From assembly GCA_024760905.1 (NCBI GenBank), contig CM045729.1, positions 2,402,663 to 2,466,662 of the forward strand: a stretch of 64,000 nucleotides of DNA. Direction: 5' to 3'. Source of the DNA: Plotosus lineatus (taxonomy: Eukaryota > Chordata > Actinopteri > Siluriformes > Plotosidae). Both the position numbers and the translations under genes were made by a program. Below are positions 1-10,572 of the stretch, in pieces (position 1 is the stretch's first letter; each line of letters begins with the position of its first letter). The notes under the pieces are model-generated. The model had not been told where the DNA came from. It saw only the letters and a program-made list of their open reading frames with translations, and made no database searches.

Positions 1-118
1 TGTCTGGGTTAACTCCCATAGCCTTTCCCCCAACCAAGAGGTATCCACAAGGCAGCGGAAACAGCTGCAGGTAGTACAGTCTACTGTCATACTGTAGCAG
101 AGTGTTTAACCCTGACCT

Positions 119-161
<43 letters not shown>

Positions 162-356
162 TAAGACTCTCTAACACACACACTTTCTCTCTCTCACAAA
201 CATACAGGCAAACACATTCTGACACACATAAAAACACAATCACCAAAACACTTTGTTCACACGCGCGCACACACACACACACATTAAGACTCTCTAATGC
301 ACACACAAATATAAACACACACACACACACTTGGACTCAGACACAGGCACACACTG

Positions 357-409
<53 letters not shown>

Positions 410-570
410 GACTCTCTGATGCCCACATAAACACACACACACACTCGGACACAGACACAAACACACACACATGCATAGTCTCACCCACACGCACGTTTAC
501 ACATATGCACGCACACACGCATGAACAAACACACACACAAAATCAGAATCTCTTATGCACACACAACATA

Positions 571-615
<45 letters not shown>

Positions 616-815
616 ACACACAAACACACACACATGAAAATCCACACACTAACACACACTCAAACTCTCTCCTTCTCACACAATCCCAAACACACACGCA
701 CACACACAGACTAAGACTCTCTAAAGCACACACAAACATAAACATACACACACACTTTCTCTCTCACACACATAAAGGCACACACACACACTCTGACACA
801 GATGAAAACACATAT

Positions 816-850
<35 letters not shown>

Positions 851-954
851 AAGACTCTCTAACGCACACACAAATATAAACACACACTCGTGCACAAACT
901 GTCACACACACACACACACACAAAATCTCTCTCTCTCTCTCTCACACACACAAA
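1..954. repeat. CA/TC microsatellite cluster
   Basis: Many runs of CA (about 121-160, 250-282, 365-406, 821-848) and TC (about 571-613) are separated by short phrases such as ACTAAGACTCTCTAA that recur roughly every 100-150 bases. The long reading frames here encode only Thr-His, Ser-Leu or Cys-Val repeats and are artefacts of the repeat. The first 115 bases are not repetitive and show nothing recognisable. Confidence 0.95.
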
Positions 955-2345
955 CAAATGCACACACCGCTCTCATTTTCCCACTTACTCACTCATGCTT
1001 ACTCACTCGCTTTTTAATTTACTCACTCACTCATTCAATTTTTCTCACTCATTCATTACTTCAGTCAGTCTCGCCTTCACTCGTTCACTCATTTACCCAA
1101 AATCTCACTTTCTCACCCACCTACTCAATTACCCACTTCTCTTACTCAATCATTCACCTACTACTCATTCTCTCACCCATCACTCTCTCAACCACTGACT
1201 CGCTTGCTCACCCACTCTCTTGCTCATTAACTGACTCATCACTCTCTAACTTACTCACTCATTTACCTACTCATTCACTGATCAGCCACTCACTCAGTCG
1301 CTCACTCACCCGCACTCACTCTATCAACCACTCTTACTCAATTTCACTCTTTTTCTCACTCATTCACTTACTGACTCCCTCTCTCAACCATTATTCCACA
1401 CACTCACTATTTTACTCACTCATTGACTTAGCAACTCACTCACTCACTCATTCACACACTCCCTCTCTCTCTCTCACACACACACACAACCACTCTCTTA
1501 CTCAGCCCATTCACTTACTCACACACACTATCACCCACTCACTTCCTTACTCACTCATTCACTTACCCATTAAGTCTTTCACCCACTCTCTTACCCACTC
1601 ACACAATCACCATAACTTACTCATTCACTAACTCATGTTCTTAGTCACTCGTTTACTCACTTACACACTCAAGCACTCTCTCACTCACTATATATTCATT
1701 CATTTACTCACTCACTCACGCACTGACTACAAACTCACTTAGTCTCTCACTCATTACATTCACTCTAACTCACTCAGTCATGAACCCCCTCACTTTCTCA
1801 TGCATACACTCACTCACTCACTCTCTTTTTCACTCAGTTTCTCACCCATTCTCTTATTCTCTCACCCATTATTTTACTCACTCTCACATTATTTTACTCA
1901 TTCACTCACTCACTCACACACCCACTCTCTTATTCAATCATTCACTTTCATAGTCACTATCTCAACCTCTTTTTTACTCATTCAGTCTCTTACTCACTCT
2001 CTTGCTCACCCACTCTCTTACTCATCACTCTCTTACTTACTCACTCTCACATACTCATTCTCTTATTTACTCATTGAATTATCCACTCACTCTCTCAACC
2101 ACTCTATCGCTCACTCATCCACACTCTTACTCACTCACTCACTCTCTTATTCACTCTATCAACCACACTCTTACACATTCACTTGCTTACTCAAACACAC
2201 TCACTCACTCATTCACTTACCCACTCAGTCTGTCGCCCACTCTCACACACACTCACTCTCTTACCCGCTCGCACTAACACCATAATTTACTCATTCACTA
2301 ACTCGTGTTCTTAGTCACTCTTTTACTCACTCACTCACTACATAT
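955..2345. repeat. CTCA-based minisatellite, block 1
   Basis: The block is a degenerate array of CTCA/CTCT/TTACTCA words on the + strand, strongly biased to C and T. A longer phrase (Caccataa-ttactcattcact, then GTTCTTAGTCACTC and tatTCATTCATTT) occurs near 1608-1700 and again near 2278-2355, so there is a higher-order repeat of roughly 0.67 kb. The same words return at 14106-16990. It has no coding content. Confidence 0.93.
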
Positions 2346-2750
2346 TCATTCATTTCATATACAATCAAGCCCAAAACGGCTTCACCTATGTGTCCCACAA
2401 GGCAAGAAGTGATTATAAGAATTGTCTAAAAGAAAAAATGACTACAGGTCTTAAGAAGGGAAGCAAATGCTGGTGGTGGACTGCCAAACGACTCATGGGT
2501 CAAGGTGGTAAATGTGATATCCCACTGCTAAGCCTCAATAACCAGACATACATTTGGTCGGAAGATAAAGCGGAATGTTTCGCTGAGATATTTGCAGAGA
2601 AATCTACAATCCCACAAAAGGATAATGAAAAAGAAATGCCCACTATATTCAAAAAGCCTAAATCCAGCTTCAAAACGGTGGTGTTCTGGCCAAAACATGT
2701 CAAGAAAGCACTAATAAAGCTAAATACAAAACAATGGCCCAGACTCCATA
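2346..2750 (+). pseudogene. LINE reverse transcriptase fragment, part 1
   Basis: This is the region between endonuclease and reverse transcriptase plus the start of the RT of an APE-type LINE (jockey/CR1/L2 superfamily by motif). The frame from 2390 reads VSHKARSDYKNCLKEKM and continues to KKALIKLN. A small frameshift then leads into NGPDSI, the conserved start of RT domains. The frame is cut after the ATA codon at 2748-2750 by a Tc1-like element and resumes with PARVLK at 3947, so the DNA transposon landed in this LINE. The 5' end is missing; it abuts the CTCA array. Confidence 0.75.
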
Positions 2751-3944
2751 CAGTGGTATGAAAAAGTATCTGAACCTTTTGGAATTTCTCACATTTCTGC
2801 ATAAAGTCACCATCAAATGTGATCTGATCTTTGTCAAAATCACACAGATGAAAAAAACAGTGTCTGCTTTAACTAAAACCACCCAGACATTTATAGGTTT
2901 TCATATTTTAATGAGGATAGCATGCAAACAATGACAGAAGGGGGAGAATAAGTAACTGAACCATCACGTTTAATATTTTGTGCCCCCCCCCCTAACCCTC
3001 CACCATCCTTCACGGTGGAGATGAGGTGTTGATGTTGGTGAGCTGTTCCATTTTTCCTCCACACATGACGTTGTGTGTTCCTCCCAAACAATTCAACTTT
3101 GGTTTCATCAGTCCACAAAATATTTTGCCAAAACTTCTGTGGAGTGTCCAAGTGCCTTTTTGCGAACATTAAACGAGCAACAATGTTTTTTTTAGACAGA
3201 AGTGGCTTCCTCCTTGGAATCCTCCCATGAACACCATTCTTGGCCATTGTTTTACACATAGTTGATGTGTGCACAGAGATATTGGACTGTGCCAGTGATT
3301 TCTGGAAGTCTTTAGCAGACACTCTCGGGTTTTTTTTTTAACCTCTCTGAGTATTCTGCGCTGAACTCTTGGCGTCATCATTGGTGGATGGCCACTCCTT
3401 GGGAGAGAAGCAACAGTGCCAAACTCTCTCCATTTGTAGACAAGTTCTCTGACGGTCAATTGATGAACATCCAGACTTTTAGAGATGGTTTTGTATCCTT
3501 TCTCAGCTTTATACAAATCAACAATTCTTGATCGCAGGTCTTCAGACAGCTCTTTTGAGCGAGCCATGGTGCACATCAGACAATGCTTCTCATCAAGACA
3601 ATTCTTACCAGGTGTGTGTTTTATAGTGGGAAGGGCAGCTTTAAGCCACTCATCAGTGATTGGGCACACACCTGACTTAAATTGTTTGGTAAAAATGGGT
3701 TTCAATTGCTCTTTAAGGCTCCTTAGGCAGAGGGTTCAGTTACTTATTCCTCCCCCTTCTGTCATTGTTTGCATGCTATCCTCATTAAAATATGAAAACC
3801 TATAAATGTTTGGGTGGTTTTAGTTAAAGCAGACACTGTTTTTTCATCTGTGTGATTTTGATAAATATCAGATCACATTTGACGGTGATTTTATGCAGAA
3901 ATGTGAGAAATTTCAAAAGGTTCAGATACTTTTTCATACCACTG
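2751..3944 (-). mobile_element. Tc1-like DNA transposon 1, internally deleted
   Basis: The ends are inverted repeats: CAGTGGTATGAAAAAGTATC at 2751 and its complement ending CATACCACTG at 3944. Both ends are flanked by TA (2749-2750 and 3945-3946), the target duplication of Tc1/mariner elements. The inverted repeat is long, with matching sequence extending at least 150 bases inward. At about 1.2 kb the copy is shorter than the usual 1.6 kb, because the C-terminal half of the transposase gene is missing. It sits inside the LINE described at 2346 and 5512. Confidence 0.93.
2996..3567 (-). pseudogene. Tc1-like transposase, truncated
   Basis: The start at 3567 gives MARSKELSEDLRSRIVDLYK, the typical N-terminus of fish Tc1 transposases, followed by paired-type helix-turn-helix DNA-binding motifs (YKTISKSLDVHQLTVRELVYKW). 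A frameshift near 3320 moves the frame to SAKDFQKSLAQSNISVHT and on to ILWTDETKVELFG, which holds the first catalytic Asp of the DDE triad. The frame then runs to TVKDGGG and stops matching: the second Asp and the Glu are deleted. The protein would bind the inverted repeats but could not cut DNA. It is a dead copy. Confidence 0.9.
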
Positions 3945-3962
3945 TACCTGCCAGAGTCCTTA

Positions 3963-5511
3963 AACAGTCCTTCTAAAAAAATTAGCATATTGTGATAAAG
4001 TTCATTATTTTCTGTAATGTACTGATAAAAATTAAACATTCATATGTTTTAGATTTATTGCACACCAACTGAAATATTTCAGGTCTTTAATTGTTTGAAT
4101 ACTGATGATTTTTGCATACAGCTCATGAAAACCCAAAATTCCTATCTCAAAAAATTAGCATATCATGTTCAGGTAGTGTAAACGAGCTATTAACCAAATC
4201 ATCTGAATCAACGAATTAATTCTAAACACCTGCAAAAGATTTCTGAGGTGTGTAAAAACTCCCAGCCTGGTCCATTGCCAAAACCGCAATCATGGGTAAG
4301 ACTAACGACCTGACTGCTGTCCAGAAGGCCATCATTGACACCCTCAAGCAAGAGGGTAAGACACAGAAAGAAATCTCTGAGCGAATAGGCTATTCCCAGA
4401 ATGCTGTATCAAGGCACCTCAGTGGGACGTCTGTGGGAAGGAAAAAGTGTGGCAGAAAACGCTGCACAACCAGAAGAGGTGATCGGACCCTGAGGAAGAT
4501 TGTGGAGAAGGGCCGATTCCAGACCTTGGGGGACCTGTGGATGCAGTGAACTGGGCTACAGGTGCCGCATTCCCCAGGTCAAGCCACTTTTGAACCAGAA
4601 ACAGCGGTAGAAGCGCCTGACTGGGCTACAGAGAAGCAGCACTGGACTGTTGCTCAGTGGTCCAAAGTACTTTTTCGGATGAAAGCAAATTTTGCATGTC
4701 ATTCGGAAATCAAAGTGCCAGAGTCTGGAGGAAGACTGGGGAGAAGGAAATGCCAAAATGCCTGAAGTCCAGTGTCAAGTACCCACAGTTAGTGATGGTC
4801 TGGGGTGCCATGTCAGCTGCTGGTGTTGGTCCACTGTGTTTTATCAAGGGCGGGGTCAATGCAGCTAGCTATCAGGAGATTTTGGAGCACTTCATGCTTC
4901 CATCTGCTGAAAAGCTTTATGGAGATGAAGATTTCATTTTACAGCATGACCTGGCATCTGCTCAGAGTGCCAAAACCACTGGTAAATGGTTTACTGACCA
5001 TGGTATTACTGTGCTCAAATGGCCTGTCAACTCTTCTGACCTGAACCTCATAGAGAATCTGTGGGAAATTGTGAGGAGAAAGTTGAGACACCAGACCCAA
5101 CACTGTGGATGAGCTAAAGGCCGCCATCGAAGCATCCTGGGCCTCCATAACACCTCAGCAGTGCCACAGGCTGATTGCCTCCATGCCACGCTGCATTGAA
5201 GCAGTCATTTCTGCAAAAAGATTCCTAACCAAGTATTGAGTGCATAACTGAACATAAGTATTTGAAGGTTGACTTTTTTGGATTAAAAACACTTTTTTTT
5301 AATTGGTTGGATGAAATGTGCTAATTTTTTGAGATAGAGATTTTTTTTTTTTACTTTTTTGTCCAAATGATCAATATTAAAACAATAAAAGGCTGGAACT
5401 ACTTCAGTTGTGTGTAATGAATCTAAAATATATGAAAATCTAATGTTTATCAGGACATTACAGAAAATAATGAACTTTATCACAATATGCTAATTTTTTG
5501 AGAAGCACTAG
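3963..5511 (+). mobile_element. Tc1-like DNA transposon 2
   Basis: The left end has AAAAAAATTAGCATATTGTG and the right end has the complement, CACAATATGCTAATTTTTTG. Both ends lie next to TA dinucleotides, though the outermost bases are mutated, so the borders are good to about 3 bases. The family differs from element 1 and is the same as the copy at 40798. It is full length at about 1.55 kb. It interrupts the same LINE as element 1, only 18 bases further on. Confidence 0.88.
4292..5239 (+). pseudogene. Tc1-like transposase, frameshifted
   Basis: The start at 4292 follows CCGCAATC, as in the better copy at 41126, and reads MGKTNDLTAVQKAIIDTLKQ with a helix-turn-helix (KEISERIGYSQNAVSRHLSG). 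Several frameshifts and stops occur between 4440 and 4680. The catalytic core remains recognisable in pieces: FSDESKF (first Asp), LQHDLASAQSA (second Asp) and SSDLNLIENLWEIV (Glu). Compared with the copy at 41126, the conserved NSPDLNPIENLW has changed to NSSDLNLIENLW. It cannot make an active enzyme. Confidence 0.88.
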
Positions 5512-6363
5512 TATGCCTAAGCAATGGAAAATTACATGTCATACCATGCTGCAAAAAAAAAAAAAAAGGATAAACATGCCCCTAACAACTATAGGCCTGT
5601 TTCTCTCCTGAGCATTATTAGTAAAGTGATAGAATCTCATAAACAGAGCCCTGTGGAAATACATATGCAAACACTGGCTAATATCAGACAATCAATTCAG
5701 CTTCAGAGATGGATATTCAACTGTAGATGTACTGACATATGTTGCTCAGAACCTGCAGAATGCATTAGACAAGCAGCAAGAAGGTAGGTTAATCTACTTG
5801 GACATAAGCAGGGCTTTTGATCGTGTCTGTGGCATAAAGGCTTAATTGAAAAACTAGAAGCCATTGGTATAAAAGGCACGCTGCTGAGATGCATACAGGA
5901 TTAGCTAGCTGACAGAGTACTTAAGGTGACCTTAAACAGCACCACCTCAAGTGTTAAGCCAATCAATGATGGTGTACCCCAGGGCTCAATACTGGGACCA
6001 TTACTATTCATCATTTACATTGACGATCTTACTGACATACTTAAGAACAAAGCTATCCTATATTCAGATGACTCCTCAGTTCTAAGCATCATTAAACATA
6101 GGAAACAGCCACAGCAGCAAAATCTGAAATGAAGACCTGCATGGAATCCAGAAATGGGCAAATAAATGGAATGCCCTCTTCGGAGCAGCAAAGTGCACAA
6201 GCGTCACATTCAGTCGACTGAAAGATGTAGAAGGGAACCACCCCCAACCTCCATTTCATGGACGCCATCCGAGCAGAGGTGGATGAAGTGGAGTTACTAG
6301 GAATTGCCATACGCAAGGACCTAACATGGACCCACATCGTGAAAAAGATGGCTAAAGATGCCA
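5512..6363 (+). pseudogene. LINE reverse transcriptase, part 2
   Basis: This continues the LINE of 2346-2750. MPKQWKITCH at 5514 is followed by DKHAPNNYRPVSLLSIISKVIE (RT motif 2). After frameshifts come DISRAFDRV, which carries a catalytic Asp, GVPQGSILGPLLFIIYIDDL (5956-6030) and ILYSDDSS, where the usual ADD box reads SDD. The tail EVDEVELLGIAIRKDLTW ends near 6363, where an RTE copy begins. Compared with related RTs, about 20-25 residues expected between VLK and MPKQW are absent at the Tc1 junction, so bases were lost there. There are several stops. Confidence 0.8.
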
Positions 6364-6365
6364 TC

Positions 6366-7711
6366 TAAACCACTGTCTCTAAACCATACAACATCGCTGG
6401 CCTCATCACCATCTTGTACACTTTTCCCTTCATTCTTGCCGATACTCTCCTATCACACATCACACCGGACACTTTTCTCCATCCATTCCAACCTGCCTGC
6501 ATGCGCTTCTTCACCTCTTTTCCACACTCTCCATTGTTCTGGATTGTTGAGCCTAAGTACTTAAAATCCTCCACCTTCTTTATCTCTGCCTCCTGTAACC
6601 TCACCGTTCTTCTTGGGTCCTTGTCGTTCACACACATGTATTCTGTCTTATTGAGACTAACCTTCATTCCCCTCCTTTCCAGGGCATACATCCACCTCTC
6701 TAGATTTTCCTGCACTTGTTCTCTGCTCTCACTACAGATCACGAAGTCATCTGCAAACATCATAGTCCATGGAGATTCTTGTCTAACCTCGTCTGTCAGC
6801 CTGTCCATCACCATAGCAAACAAGAAGGGGCTGAGAGCTGACACTTGATGCAGTCCCACCTCCACCTTGAACTCTTCTGTCACACCGACAGCACACCTCA
6901 CCACTGTCTTACATCTCTCATACATGTCCTGCACCACTCTAACATACTTCTCTGCCACTCCAGACTTCCTCATGCAATATCACAGTTTGCCACAACTCTG
7001 TACATCTCCCTTGTTCTTAAAAATGGGCACAAACACACTTCTCCTCCATTCCTCTGGCATCTGTTCGAAGACCTTGTTGAATATTCTTGTCAGAAAATCT
7101 ACTGCTACCTCCCCTAGGCACTTCCATATCTCAACTGGTATGTCATCAGGGCCGACTGCCTTTCCACTCTTCATCCTCTTCTGAGCCCTCCTCACTTCTC
7201 CCTTACTAATCTTTGCTACTTCCTGGTCCTCAACAGTCACCCCTTCTACTCTTTTTTCTCTCTCATTTTCCTCATTCATCAGCTCTTCAAAGTACTCTTT
7301 CCATCTTCCCAGCACACTTCTGTCATCAGTCAATACATTTCCCTCTCTGTCCTTTATTACTCTAACTTTCTGCACATCTTTCCCATCTCTATTTCTCTAC
7401 TGTGCTAACCTGTATAAATCATTTTCTCCCTCCTTACTGTCCAACCTATCATACAAGTCATCATACGCCCTCTGTTTGGCCTTTGACACCGCTTCCTTCG
7501 CCTTATGCTGTGTCTCCCTGTACTCCTGTTTACTCTCTTCAGTCCTCTCTGTGTCCCACTCCTTCTTAGCTAACCTCTCCTTTTGTACACACTCCTGCAC
7601 TTCCTCATTCCACCACCAAGTTTCCTTATCTACTTTCCTTCCAGAGGACACACAAAGTACTCTCCTTCCGGTCTCCCTGATCACATTGGCTGTGGTTGTC
7701 CAGTTGTCCAT
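6366..7711 (-). pseudogene. RTE-type LINE copy A, partial ORF
   Basis: This belongs to the most abundant LINE family in the window. From 7711 down it encodes the linker (WWWNEEVQECVQKERLAKKE), then KAVGPDDIPVEIWKCLGEVA and the start of RT. About 85 residues between DVQSCG and WYCMRKSG are deleted near 6975. The RT palm follows (VGLHQVSALSPFLFAMVMDR, FADDFVICSES, YLGSTIQNNGECG). The copy stops at MLYGLETVV, so the 3' tail and the endonuclease are both absent. The 5' side ends at the TA repeat at 7712. Without the deleted RT core it is inactive. Confidence 0.88.
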
Positions 7712-7781
7712 ATATATATATATATATATAAAAAGGAAGTATCAACCATTTGAACACACACACATATATAAATATATACAA

Positions 7782-7850
<69 letters not shown>
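7712..7850. repeat. TA microsatellite
   Basis: AT dinucleotide runs at 7711-7730 and about 7764-7849 are separated by CA-containing phrases. A further TA run lies at about 7936-7970 inside the left arm of the neighbouring fold-back element. Confidence 0.95.
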
Positions 7851-7852
<2 letters not shown>

Positions 7853-7931
7853 TTTCTGAGTAGATCCTTCCGTAGGAGAGTGCTCGATACTTTTTGGTAG
7901 AGCAAATAACAAAAAAAAACAAAAACAAAAT

Positions 7932-7974
<43 letters not shown>

Positions 7975-8206
7975 CACAAAAATAAAAGGACAGGACAAAG
8001 ACTTTCTATTGAAACTCCATTTATCACTACAGATCTGTTTCGAGGGGTGGTGAAACCATCCTCTCTCTTCAGGTGATTATAGACATGTAGTGATAAATGG
8101 AGTTTCAATAGAACGTCTTTGTCCTGTCCTTTTATTTTTGTTATTTGCTCTACCAAAAAGTATTGAGCACTCTCCTACGGAAGGATCTACTCAGAAAATC
8201 ATATAT
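7851..8206. mobile_element. Fold-back element with hammerhead, likely Penelope-like end
   Basis: Two inverted arms face each other: 7851-8032 and 8084-8206. The outer parts (GATTTTCTGAGTAGATCC at 7851 and its complement ending at 8206) and inner parts (AGGACAGGACAAAG and its complement near 8119-8133) match almost perfectly. The left arm differs mainly by an inserted TA run and an A-rich stretch. The 51-base spacer plus the inner left arm form a hammerhead ribozyme on the minus strand. Hammerheads in the terminal repeats of Penelope-like retroelements are established, and inverted terminal copies are usual for them. No Penelope RT or GIY-YIG domain is visible, so the assignment is inference. 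Confidence 0.6.
8023..8077 (-). ncRNA. Hammerhead ribozyme
   Basis: Read on the minus strand the order is stem I 5' strand ATCAC (8077-8073), core CTGAAGA (8072-8066, matching CUGANGA), stem II (8065-8042, starting GAGAGG and ending CCCCTC with loop-side TGG/CCA pairing), core GAA (8041-8039), a short palindromic stem III ACAGATCTGT (8038-8029), and the cleavage-site nucleotide A (8028) followed by stem I 3' strand GTGAT (8027-8023). All invariant core bases, the A15.1-U16.1 pair and an allowed H17 are present. Cleavage is predicted between 8028 and 8027. The tiny stem III is like the minimal hammerheads of Penelope-like elements and retrozymes, which may work as dimers. Activity is inferred from the fold. 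Confidence 0.78.
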
Positions 8207-8575
8207 ATATTAAAAAGGATACGCAATTGCTAGTGATACTTATTCAGAATTACTTTATACAGTACAGTGCCATTTCTTCTTTTTTCGCCCTTTTAAACTG
8301 TACAAGGACCACAAGCCCGCCAATCTCGGAGTCTTCATATCGCTGGTTTGGTTTTTGTCTCCTTTTCCTGCTCTCCTCCATGTCCTCATTTTCAAACTTG
8401 TATGTTTCCTCTGCCTGTCTCACAAGTGTTTGTGCGGTTTTGTATGTATCTGTTATTAAAGTACAGTATAGCTAAGAAGTTCACTTTAACCAGTTAATGA
8501 CAAATATATAACCTACAAGATTATCTTTATTAAGACAAAGATGAACATTCTGTACAATACAGCCATGAGCGGGAA
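8207..8575. other. Unassigned spacer
   Basis: AT-rich DNA without a recognisable gene. A small reading frame at 8227-8475 on the + strand has no motif and is not supported. It could be the remains of an old element. Confidence 0.6.
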
Positions 8576-8780
8576 GGTGGGTGGGTGTGTGTCACAAGCC
8601 AGTGTCTCTCCCTCACGCCAGTCCCCAGCACATTGGTGTAAAACCAATGCCAGGCTTAAAATTCAAATGATAAATATTACCTCCATACCGGGTCGGTTGA
8701 GGCCCGAGTTAACAATGACCACCATCAGTGCTGTTAATTGGACAACTGTTGGTCAAAGAAGGGAAGGCAGGAGGCGTGTA
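8576..8780 (+). mobile_element. RTE-type LINE copy B, 5' UTR fragment
   Basis: The phrases CACAAGCCAGTGTCTCTCCC, ACCTCCATACCGGGTCGGTT, GAGGCCCGAGTTAACAATGA and TGTTGGTCAAAGAAG match the 5' leader of the RTE copies at 10573, 45178 and 39265 (reverse). About 45 bases are missing in the middle of the leader compared with 45178. The fragment stops before the endonuclease start and joins directly to the tail of copy C in the opposite orientation. Confidence 0.8.
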
Positions 8781-10572
8781 TCAGCATCCGGCTACCAATA
8801 TATTCACTATCCCTCCTCTGTACATGTCAAAACTATCTTAATTTAGCCTCTCTAATTTTGTCTCCAAAACCTCTTACATGTGCTGTCCCTCTGATGAATG
8901 CATTCCTGATCCTAGCCATGCTTGTTACTCCCAAAGAGAACCTCAACATGTTCATCTCTGCTACCTCCAGCTCTGCCTCCTGTCTTTTCCTCAGTGCCAC
9001 TGTTTCTAAACCATACAACATCGCTGGCCTCATCACCATCTTGTACACTTTTCCTTCCATCTCTTTTCCACACTCTCCATTGCTCTGGATTGTTGAGCCT
9101 AAGTACTGAAATTCCTCCACCTTTCTTATCTCTGCTCCCTGTAACCTCACCGTTCCTCTTGGGTCCTTGTCACTCACACACATATATTCTGTCTTACTGA
9201 GGCTAACCTTCATTCCTCTCCTTTCCAGCGCATACCTCCACCTCTCTAGATTTTCCTCCACTTGTTCTCTGCTACCTTTACAGATCACAATGTCATCTGC
9301 AAACATCACAGTCCATGGGGACTCTTGTCTCCCCTCATCTGTCAGCCTGCCTATCAACATAGCAAACAAGAAGGGGCTCAGAGCTGATCCTTGATGTAGT
9401 CCCACCTCCACCTTGATCTCTTCTATCACACTGACAGCACACTCTCTTACATCCCTCATACATGTTCTGCACCACTCTAACATACTTCTCTGCCACTCCA
9501 GACTTACAATGCAATACTACAGTTTTTCTCTCGGCACCCTGTCATATGCTTTCTCCATATCCACAAAGGCACAATGCAGCTCCTTCCGACCTTCTCTGTA
9601 CCTCTCTATTAACACCCTCAAAGCAAACACTGCATCTGTGGTGCTCTTTCTTGGCATGAAACCAAACTGTTGTTCACAAATGCTGATCTCTGCCCTTAGT
9701 CTAGCTTCCACTATTCTTTCCCATAACTTCATTGTATGGGTCATTGACCTTATCCCTCTGTAGTTGCCACAACTCTGCATGTCTCCCTTATTCTTAAAAA
9801 TGGGCACCAACACACTTCTCCTCCATTCCTCCAGCATCTGCTCACTCTCTAAGACATTGTTGAATGTGCTTGTCAGAAAATCCACTTCTACCTCTCCTCG
9901 ACACTTCCATACCTCCACAGGAATGTCATCAGGACCAAATGCCTTTCCATTCATCATCCTCTTCAATGCCCTCCTCACTTCACCCTTAATAATCTTTGCT
10001 ACTTCCTGGTCCTCAACGGTCACCTCTTCGACTCTTTTTTTCTCTCTCATTTTCTTCATTCATCAGCTCTTTAAAGCACTCTTTCCATCTTCCCAGCACA
10101 CGTCTGTCATCAGTCAATACATTTCCCGTTCTGTCCTTAATCACTCTAACTTGCTGCTCATCCTTCCCATCTCTATTTCTCTGCTATGCCAACCTGTATA
10201 AATCATTTTCTCCCTTCTTACTGTCCAACCTAGCATACAAGTCATCATGCGCCCTCTGTTTTGCCTTTGACACCGCACCTTTCACCTTACGCTGTCTCTC
10301 TGTACTCCTATTTACTCTCTTCAGTCTTTTCAATGTCCCATTTCTTCTTAGCTAACCTCTTCCTTTGTACACACTCCTGCACTTCCTCATTTCACCACCA
10401 AGTTTCCTTCTCTACTTTCCTTCCAGATGACACACCAAGTACTCTCCAACCAGTCTCCCTGATCACATTAGCTGTATTTGTCCAGTAATCTGGAAGCACT
10501 TCCTGACCACCCAAATTATATTTCAACTCATCCTTGAAGACAACACAATGCGCTTCCTTTTTCAGCTTCCAA
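8781..10572 (-). pseudogene. RTE-type LINE copy C, RT part
   Basis: Reading down from 10572: linker (KKEAHCVVFKDEL, then ETGWRVLGVSSGRKVEKETWW), KAFGPDDIPVEVWKCRGE, FGFMPRKSTTDAVFALRVL, FVDMEKAYDRVPREKL (catalytic Asp box), VGLHQGSALSPFLFAM, FADDIVICKGS and YLGSTIQSNGECG. The C-terminal region follows (LRFSLGVTSMARIRNAFIRG, KIREAKLR). The endonuclease is absent and the 3' tail is cut near 8781. There are frameshifts near 9490 and 10060, and about 30 residues after GECGKE are lost. It is head to head with copy D, with no spacer. Confidence 0.88.

Noticed and set aside
555..1631. A 358-codon open frame rich in Thr, His, Ser and Leu
   Set aside because: It is a by-product of CA, TC and CTCA repeats, without stop codons by composition.
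8084..8142. A second hammerhead on the plus strand
   Set aside because: The right arm has only the part after the cleavage site (GTAGTGATAAATGG); the CUGANGA core and GAA are not present on that strand.
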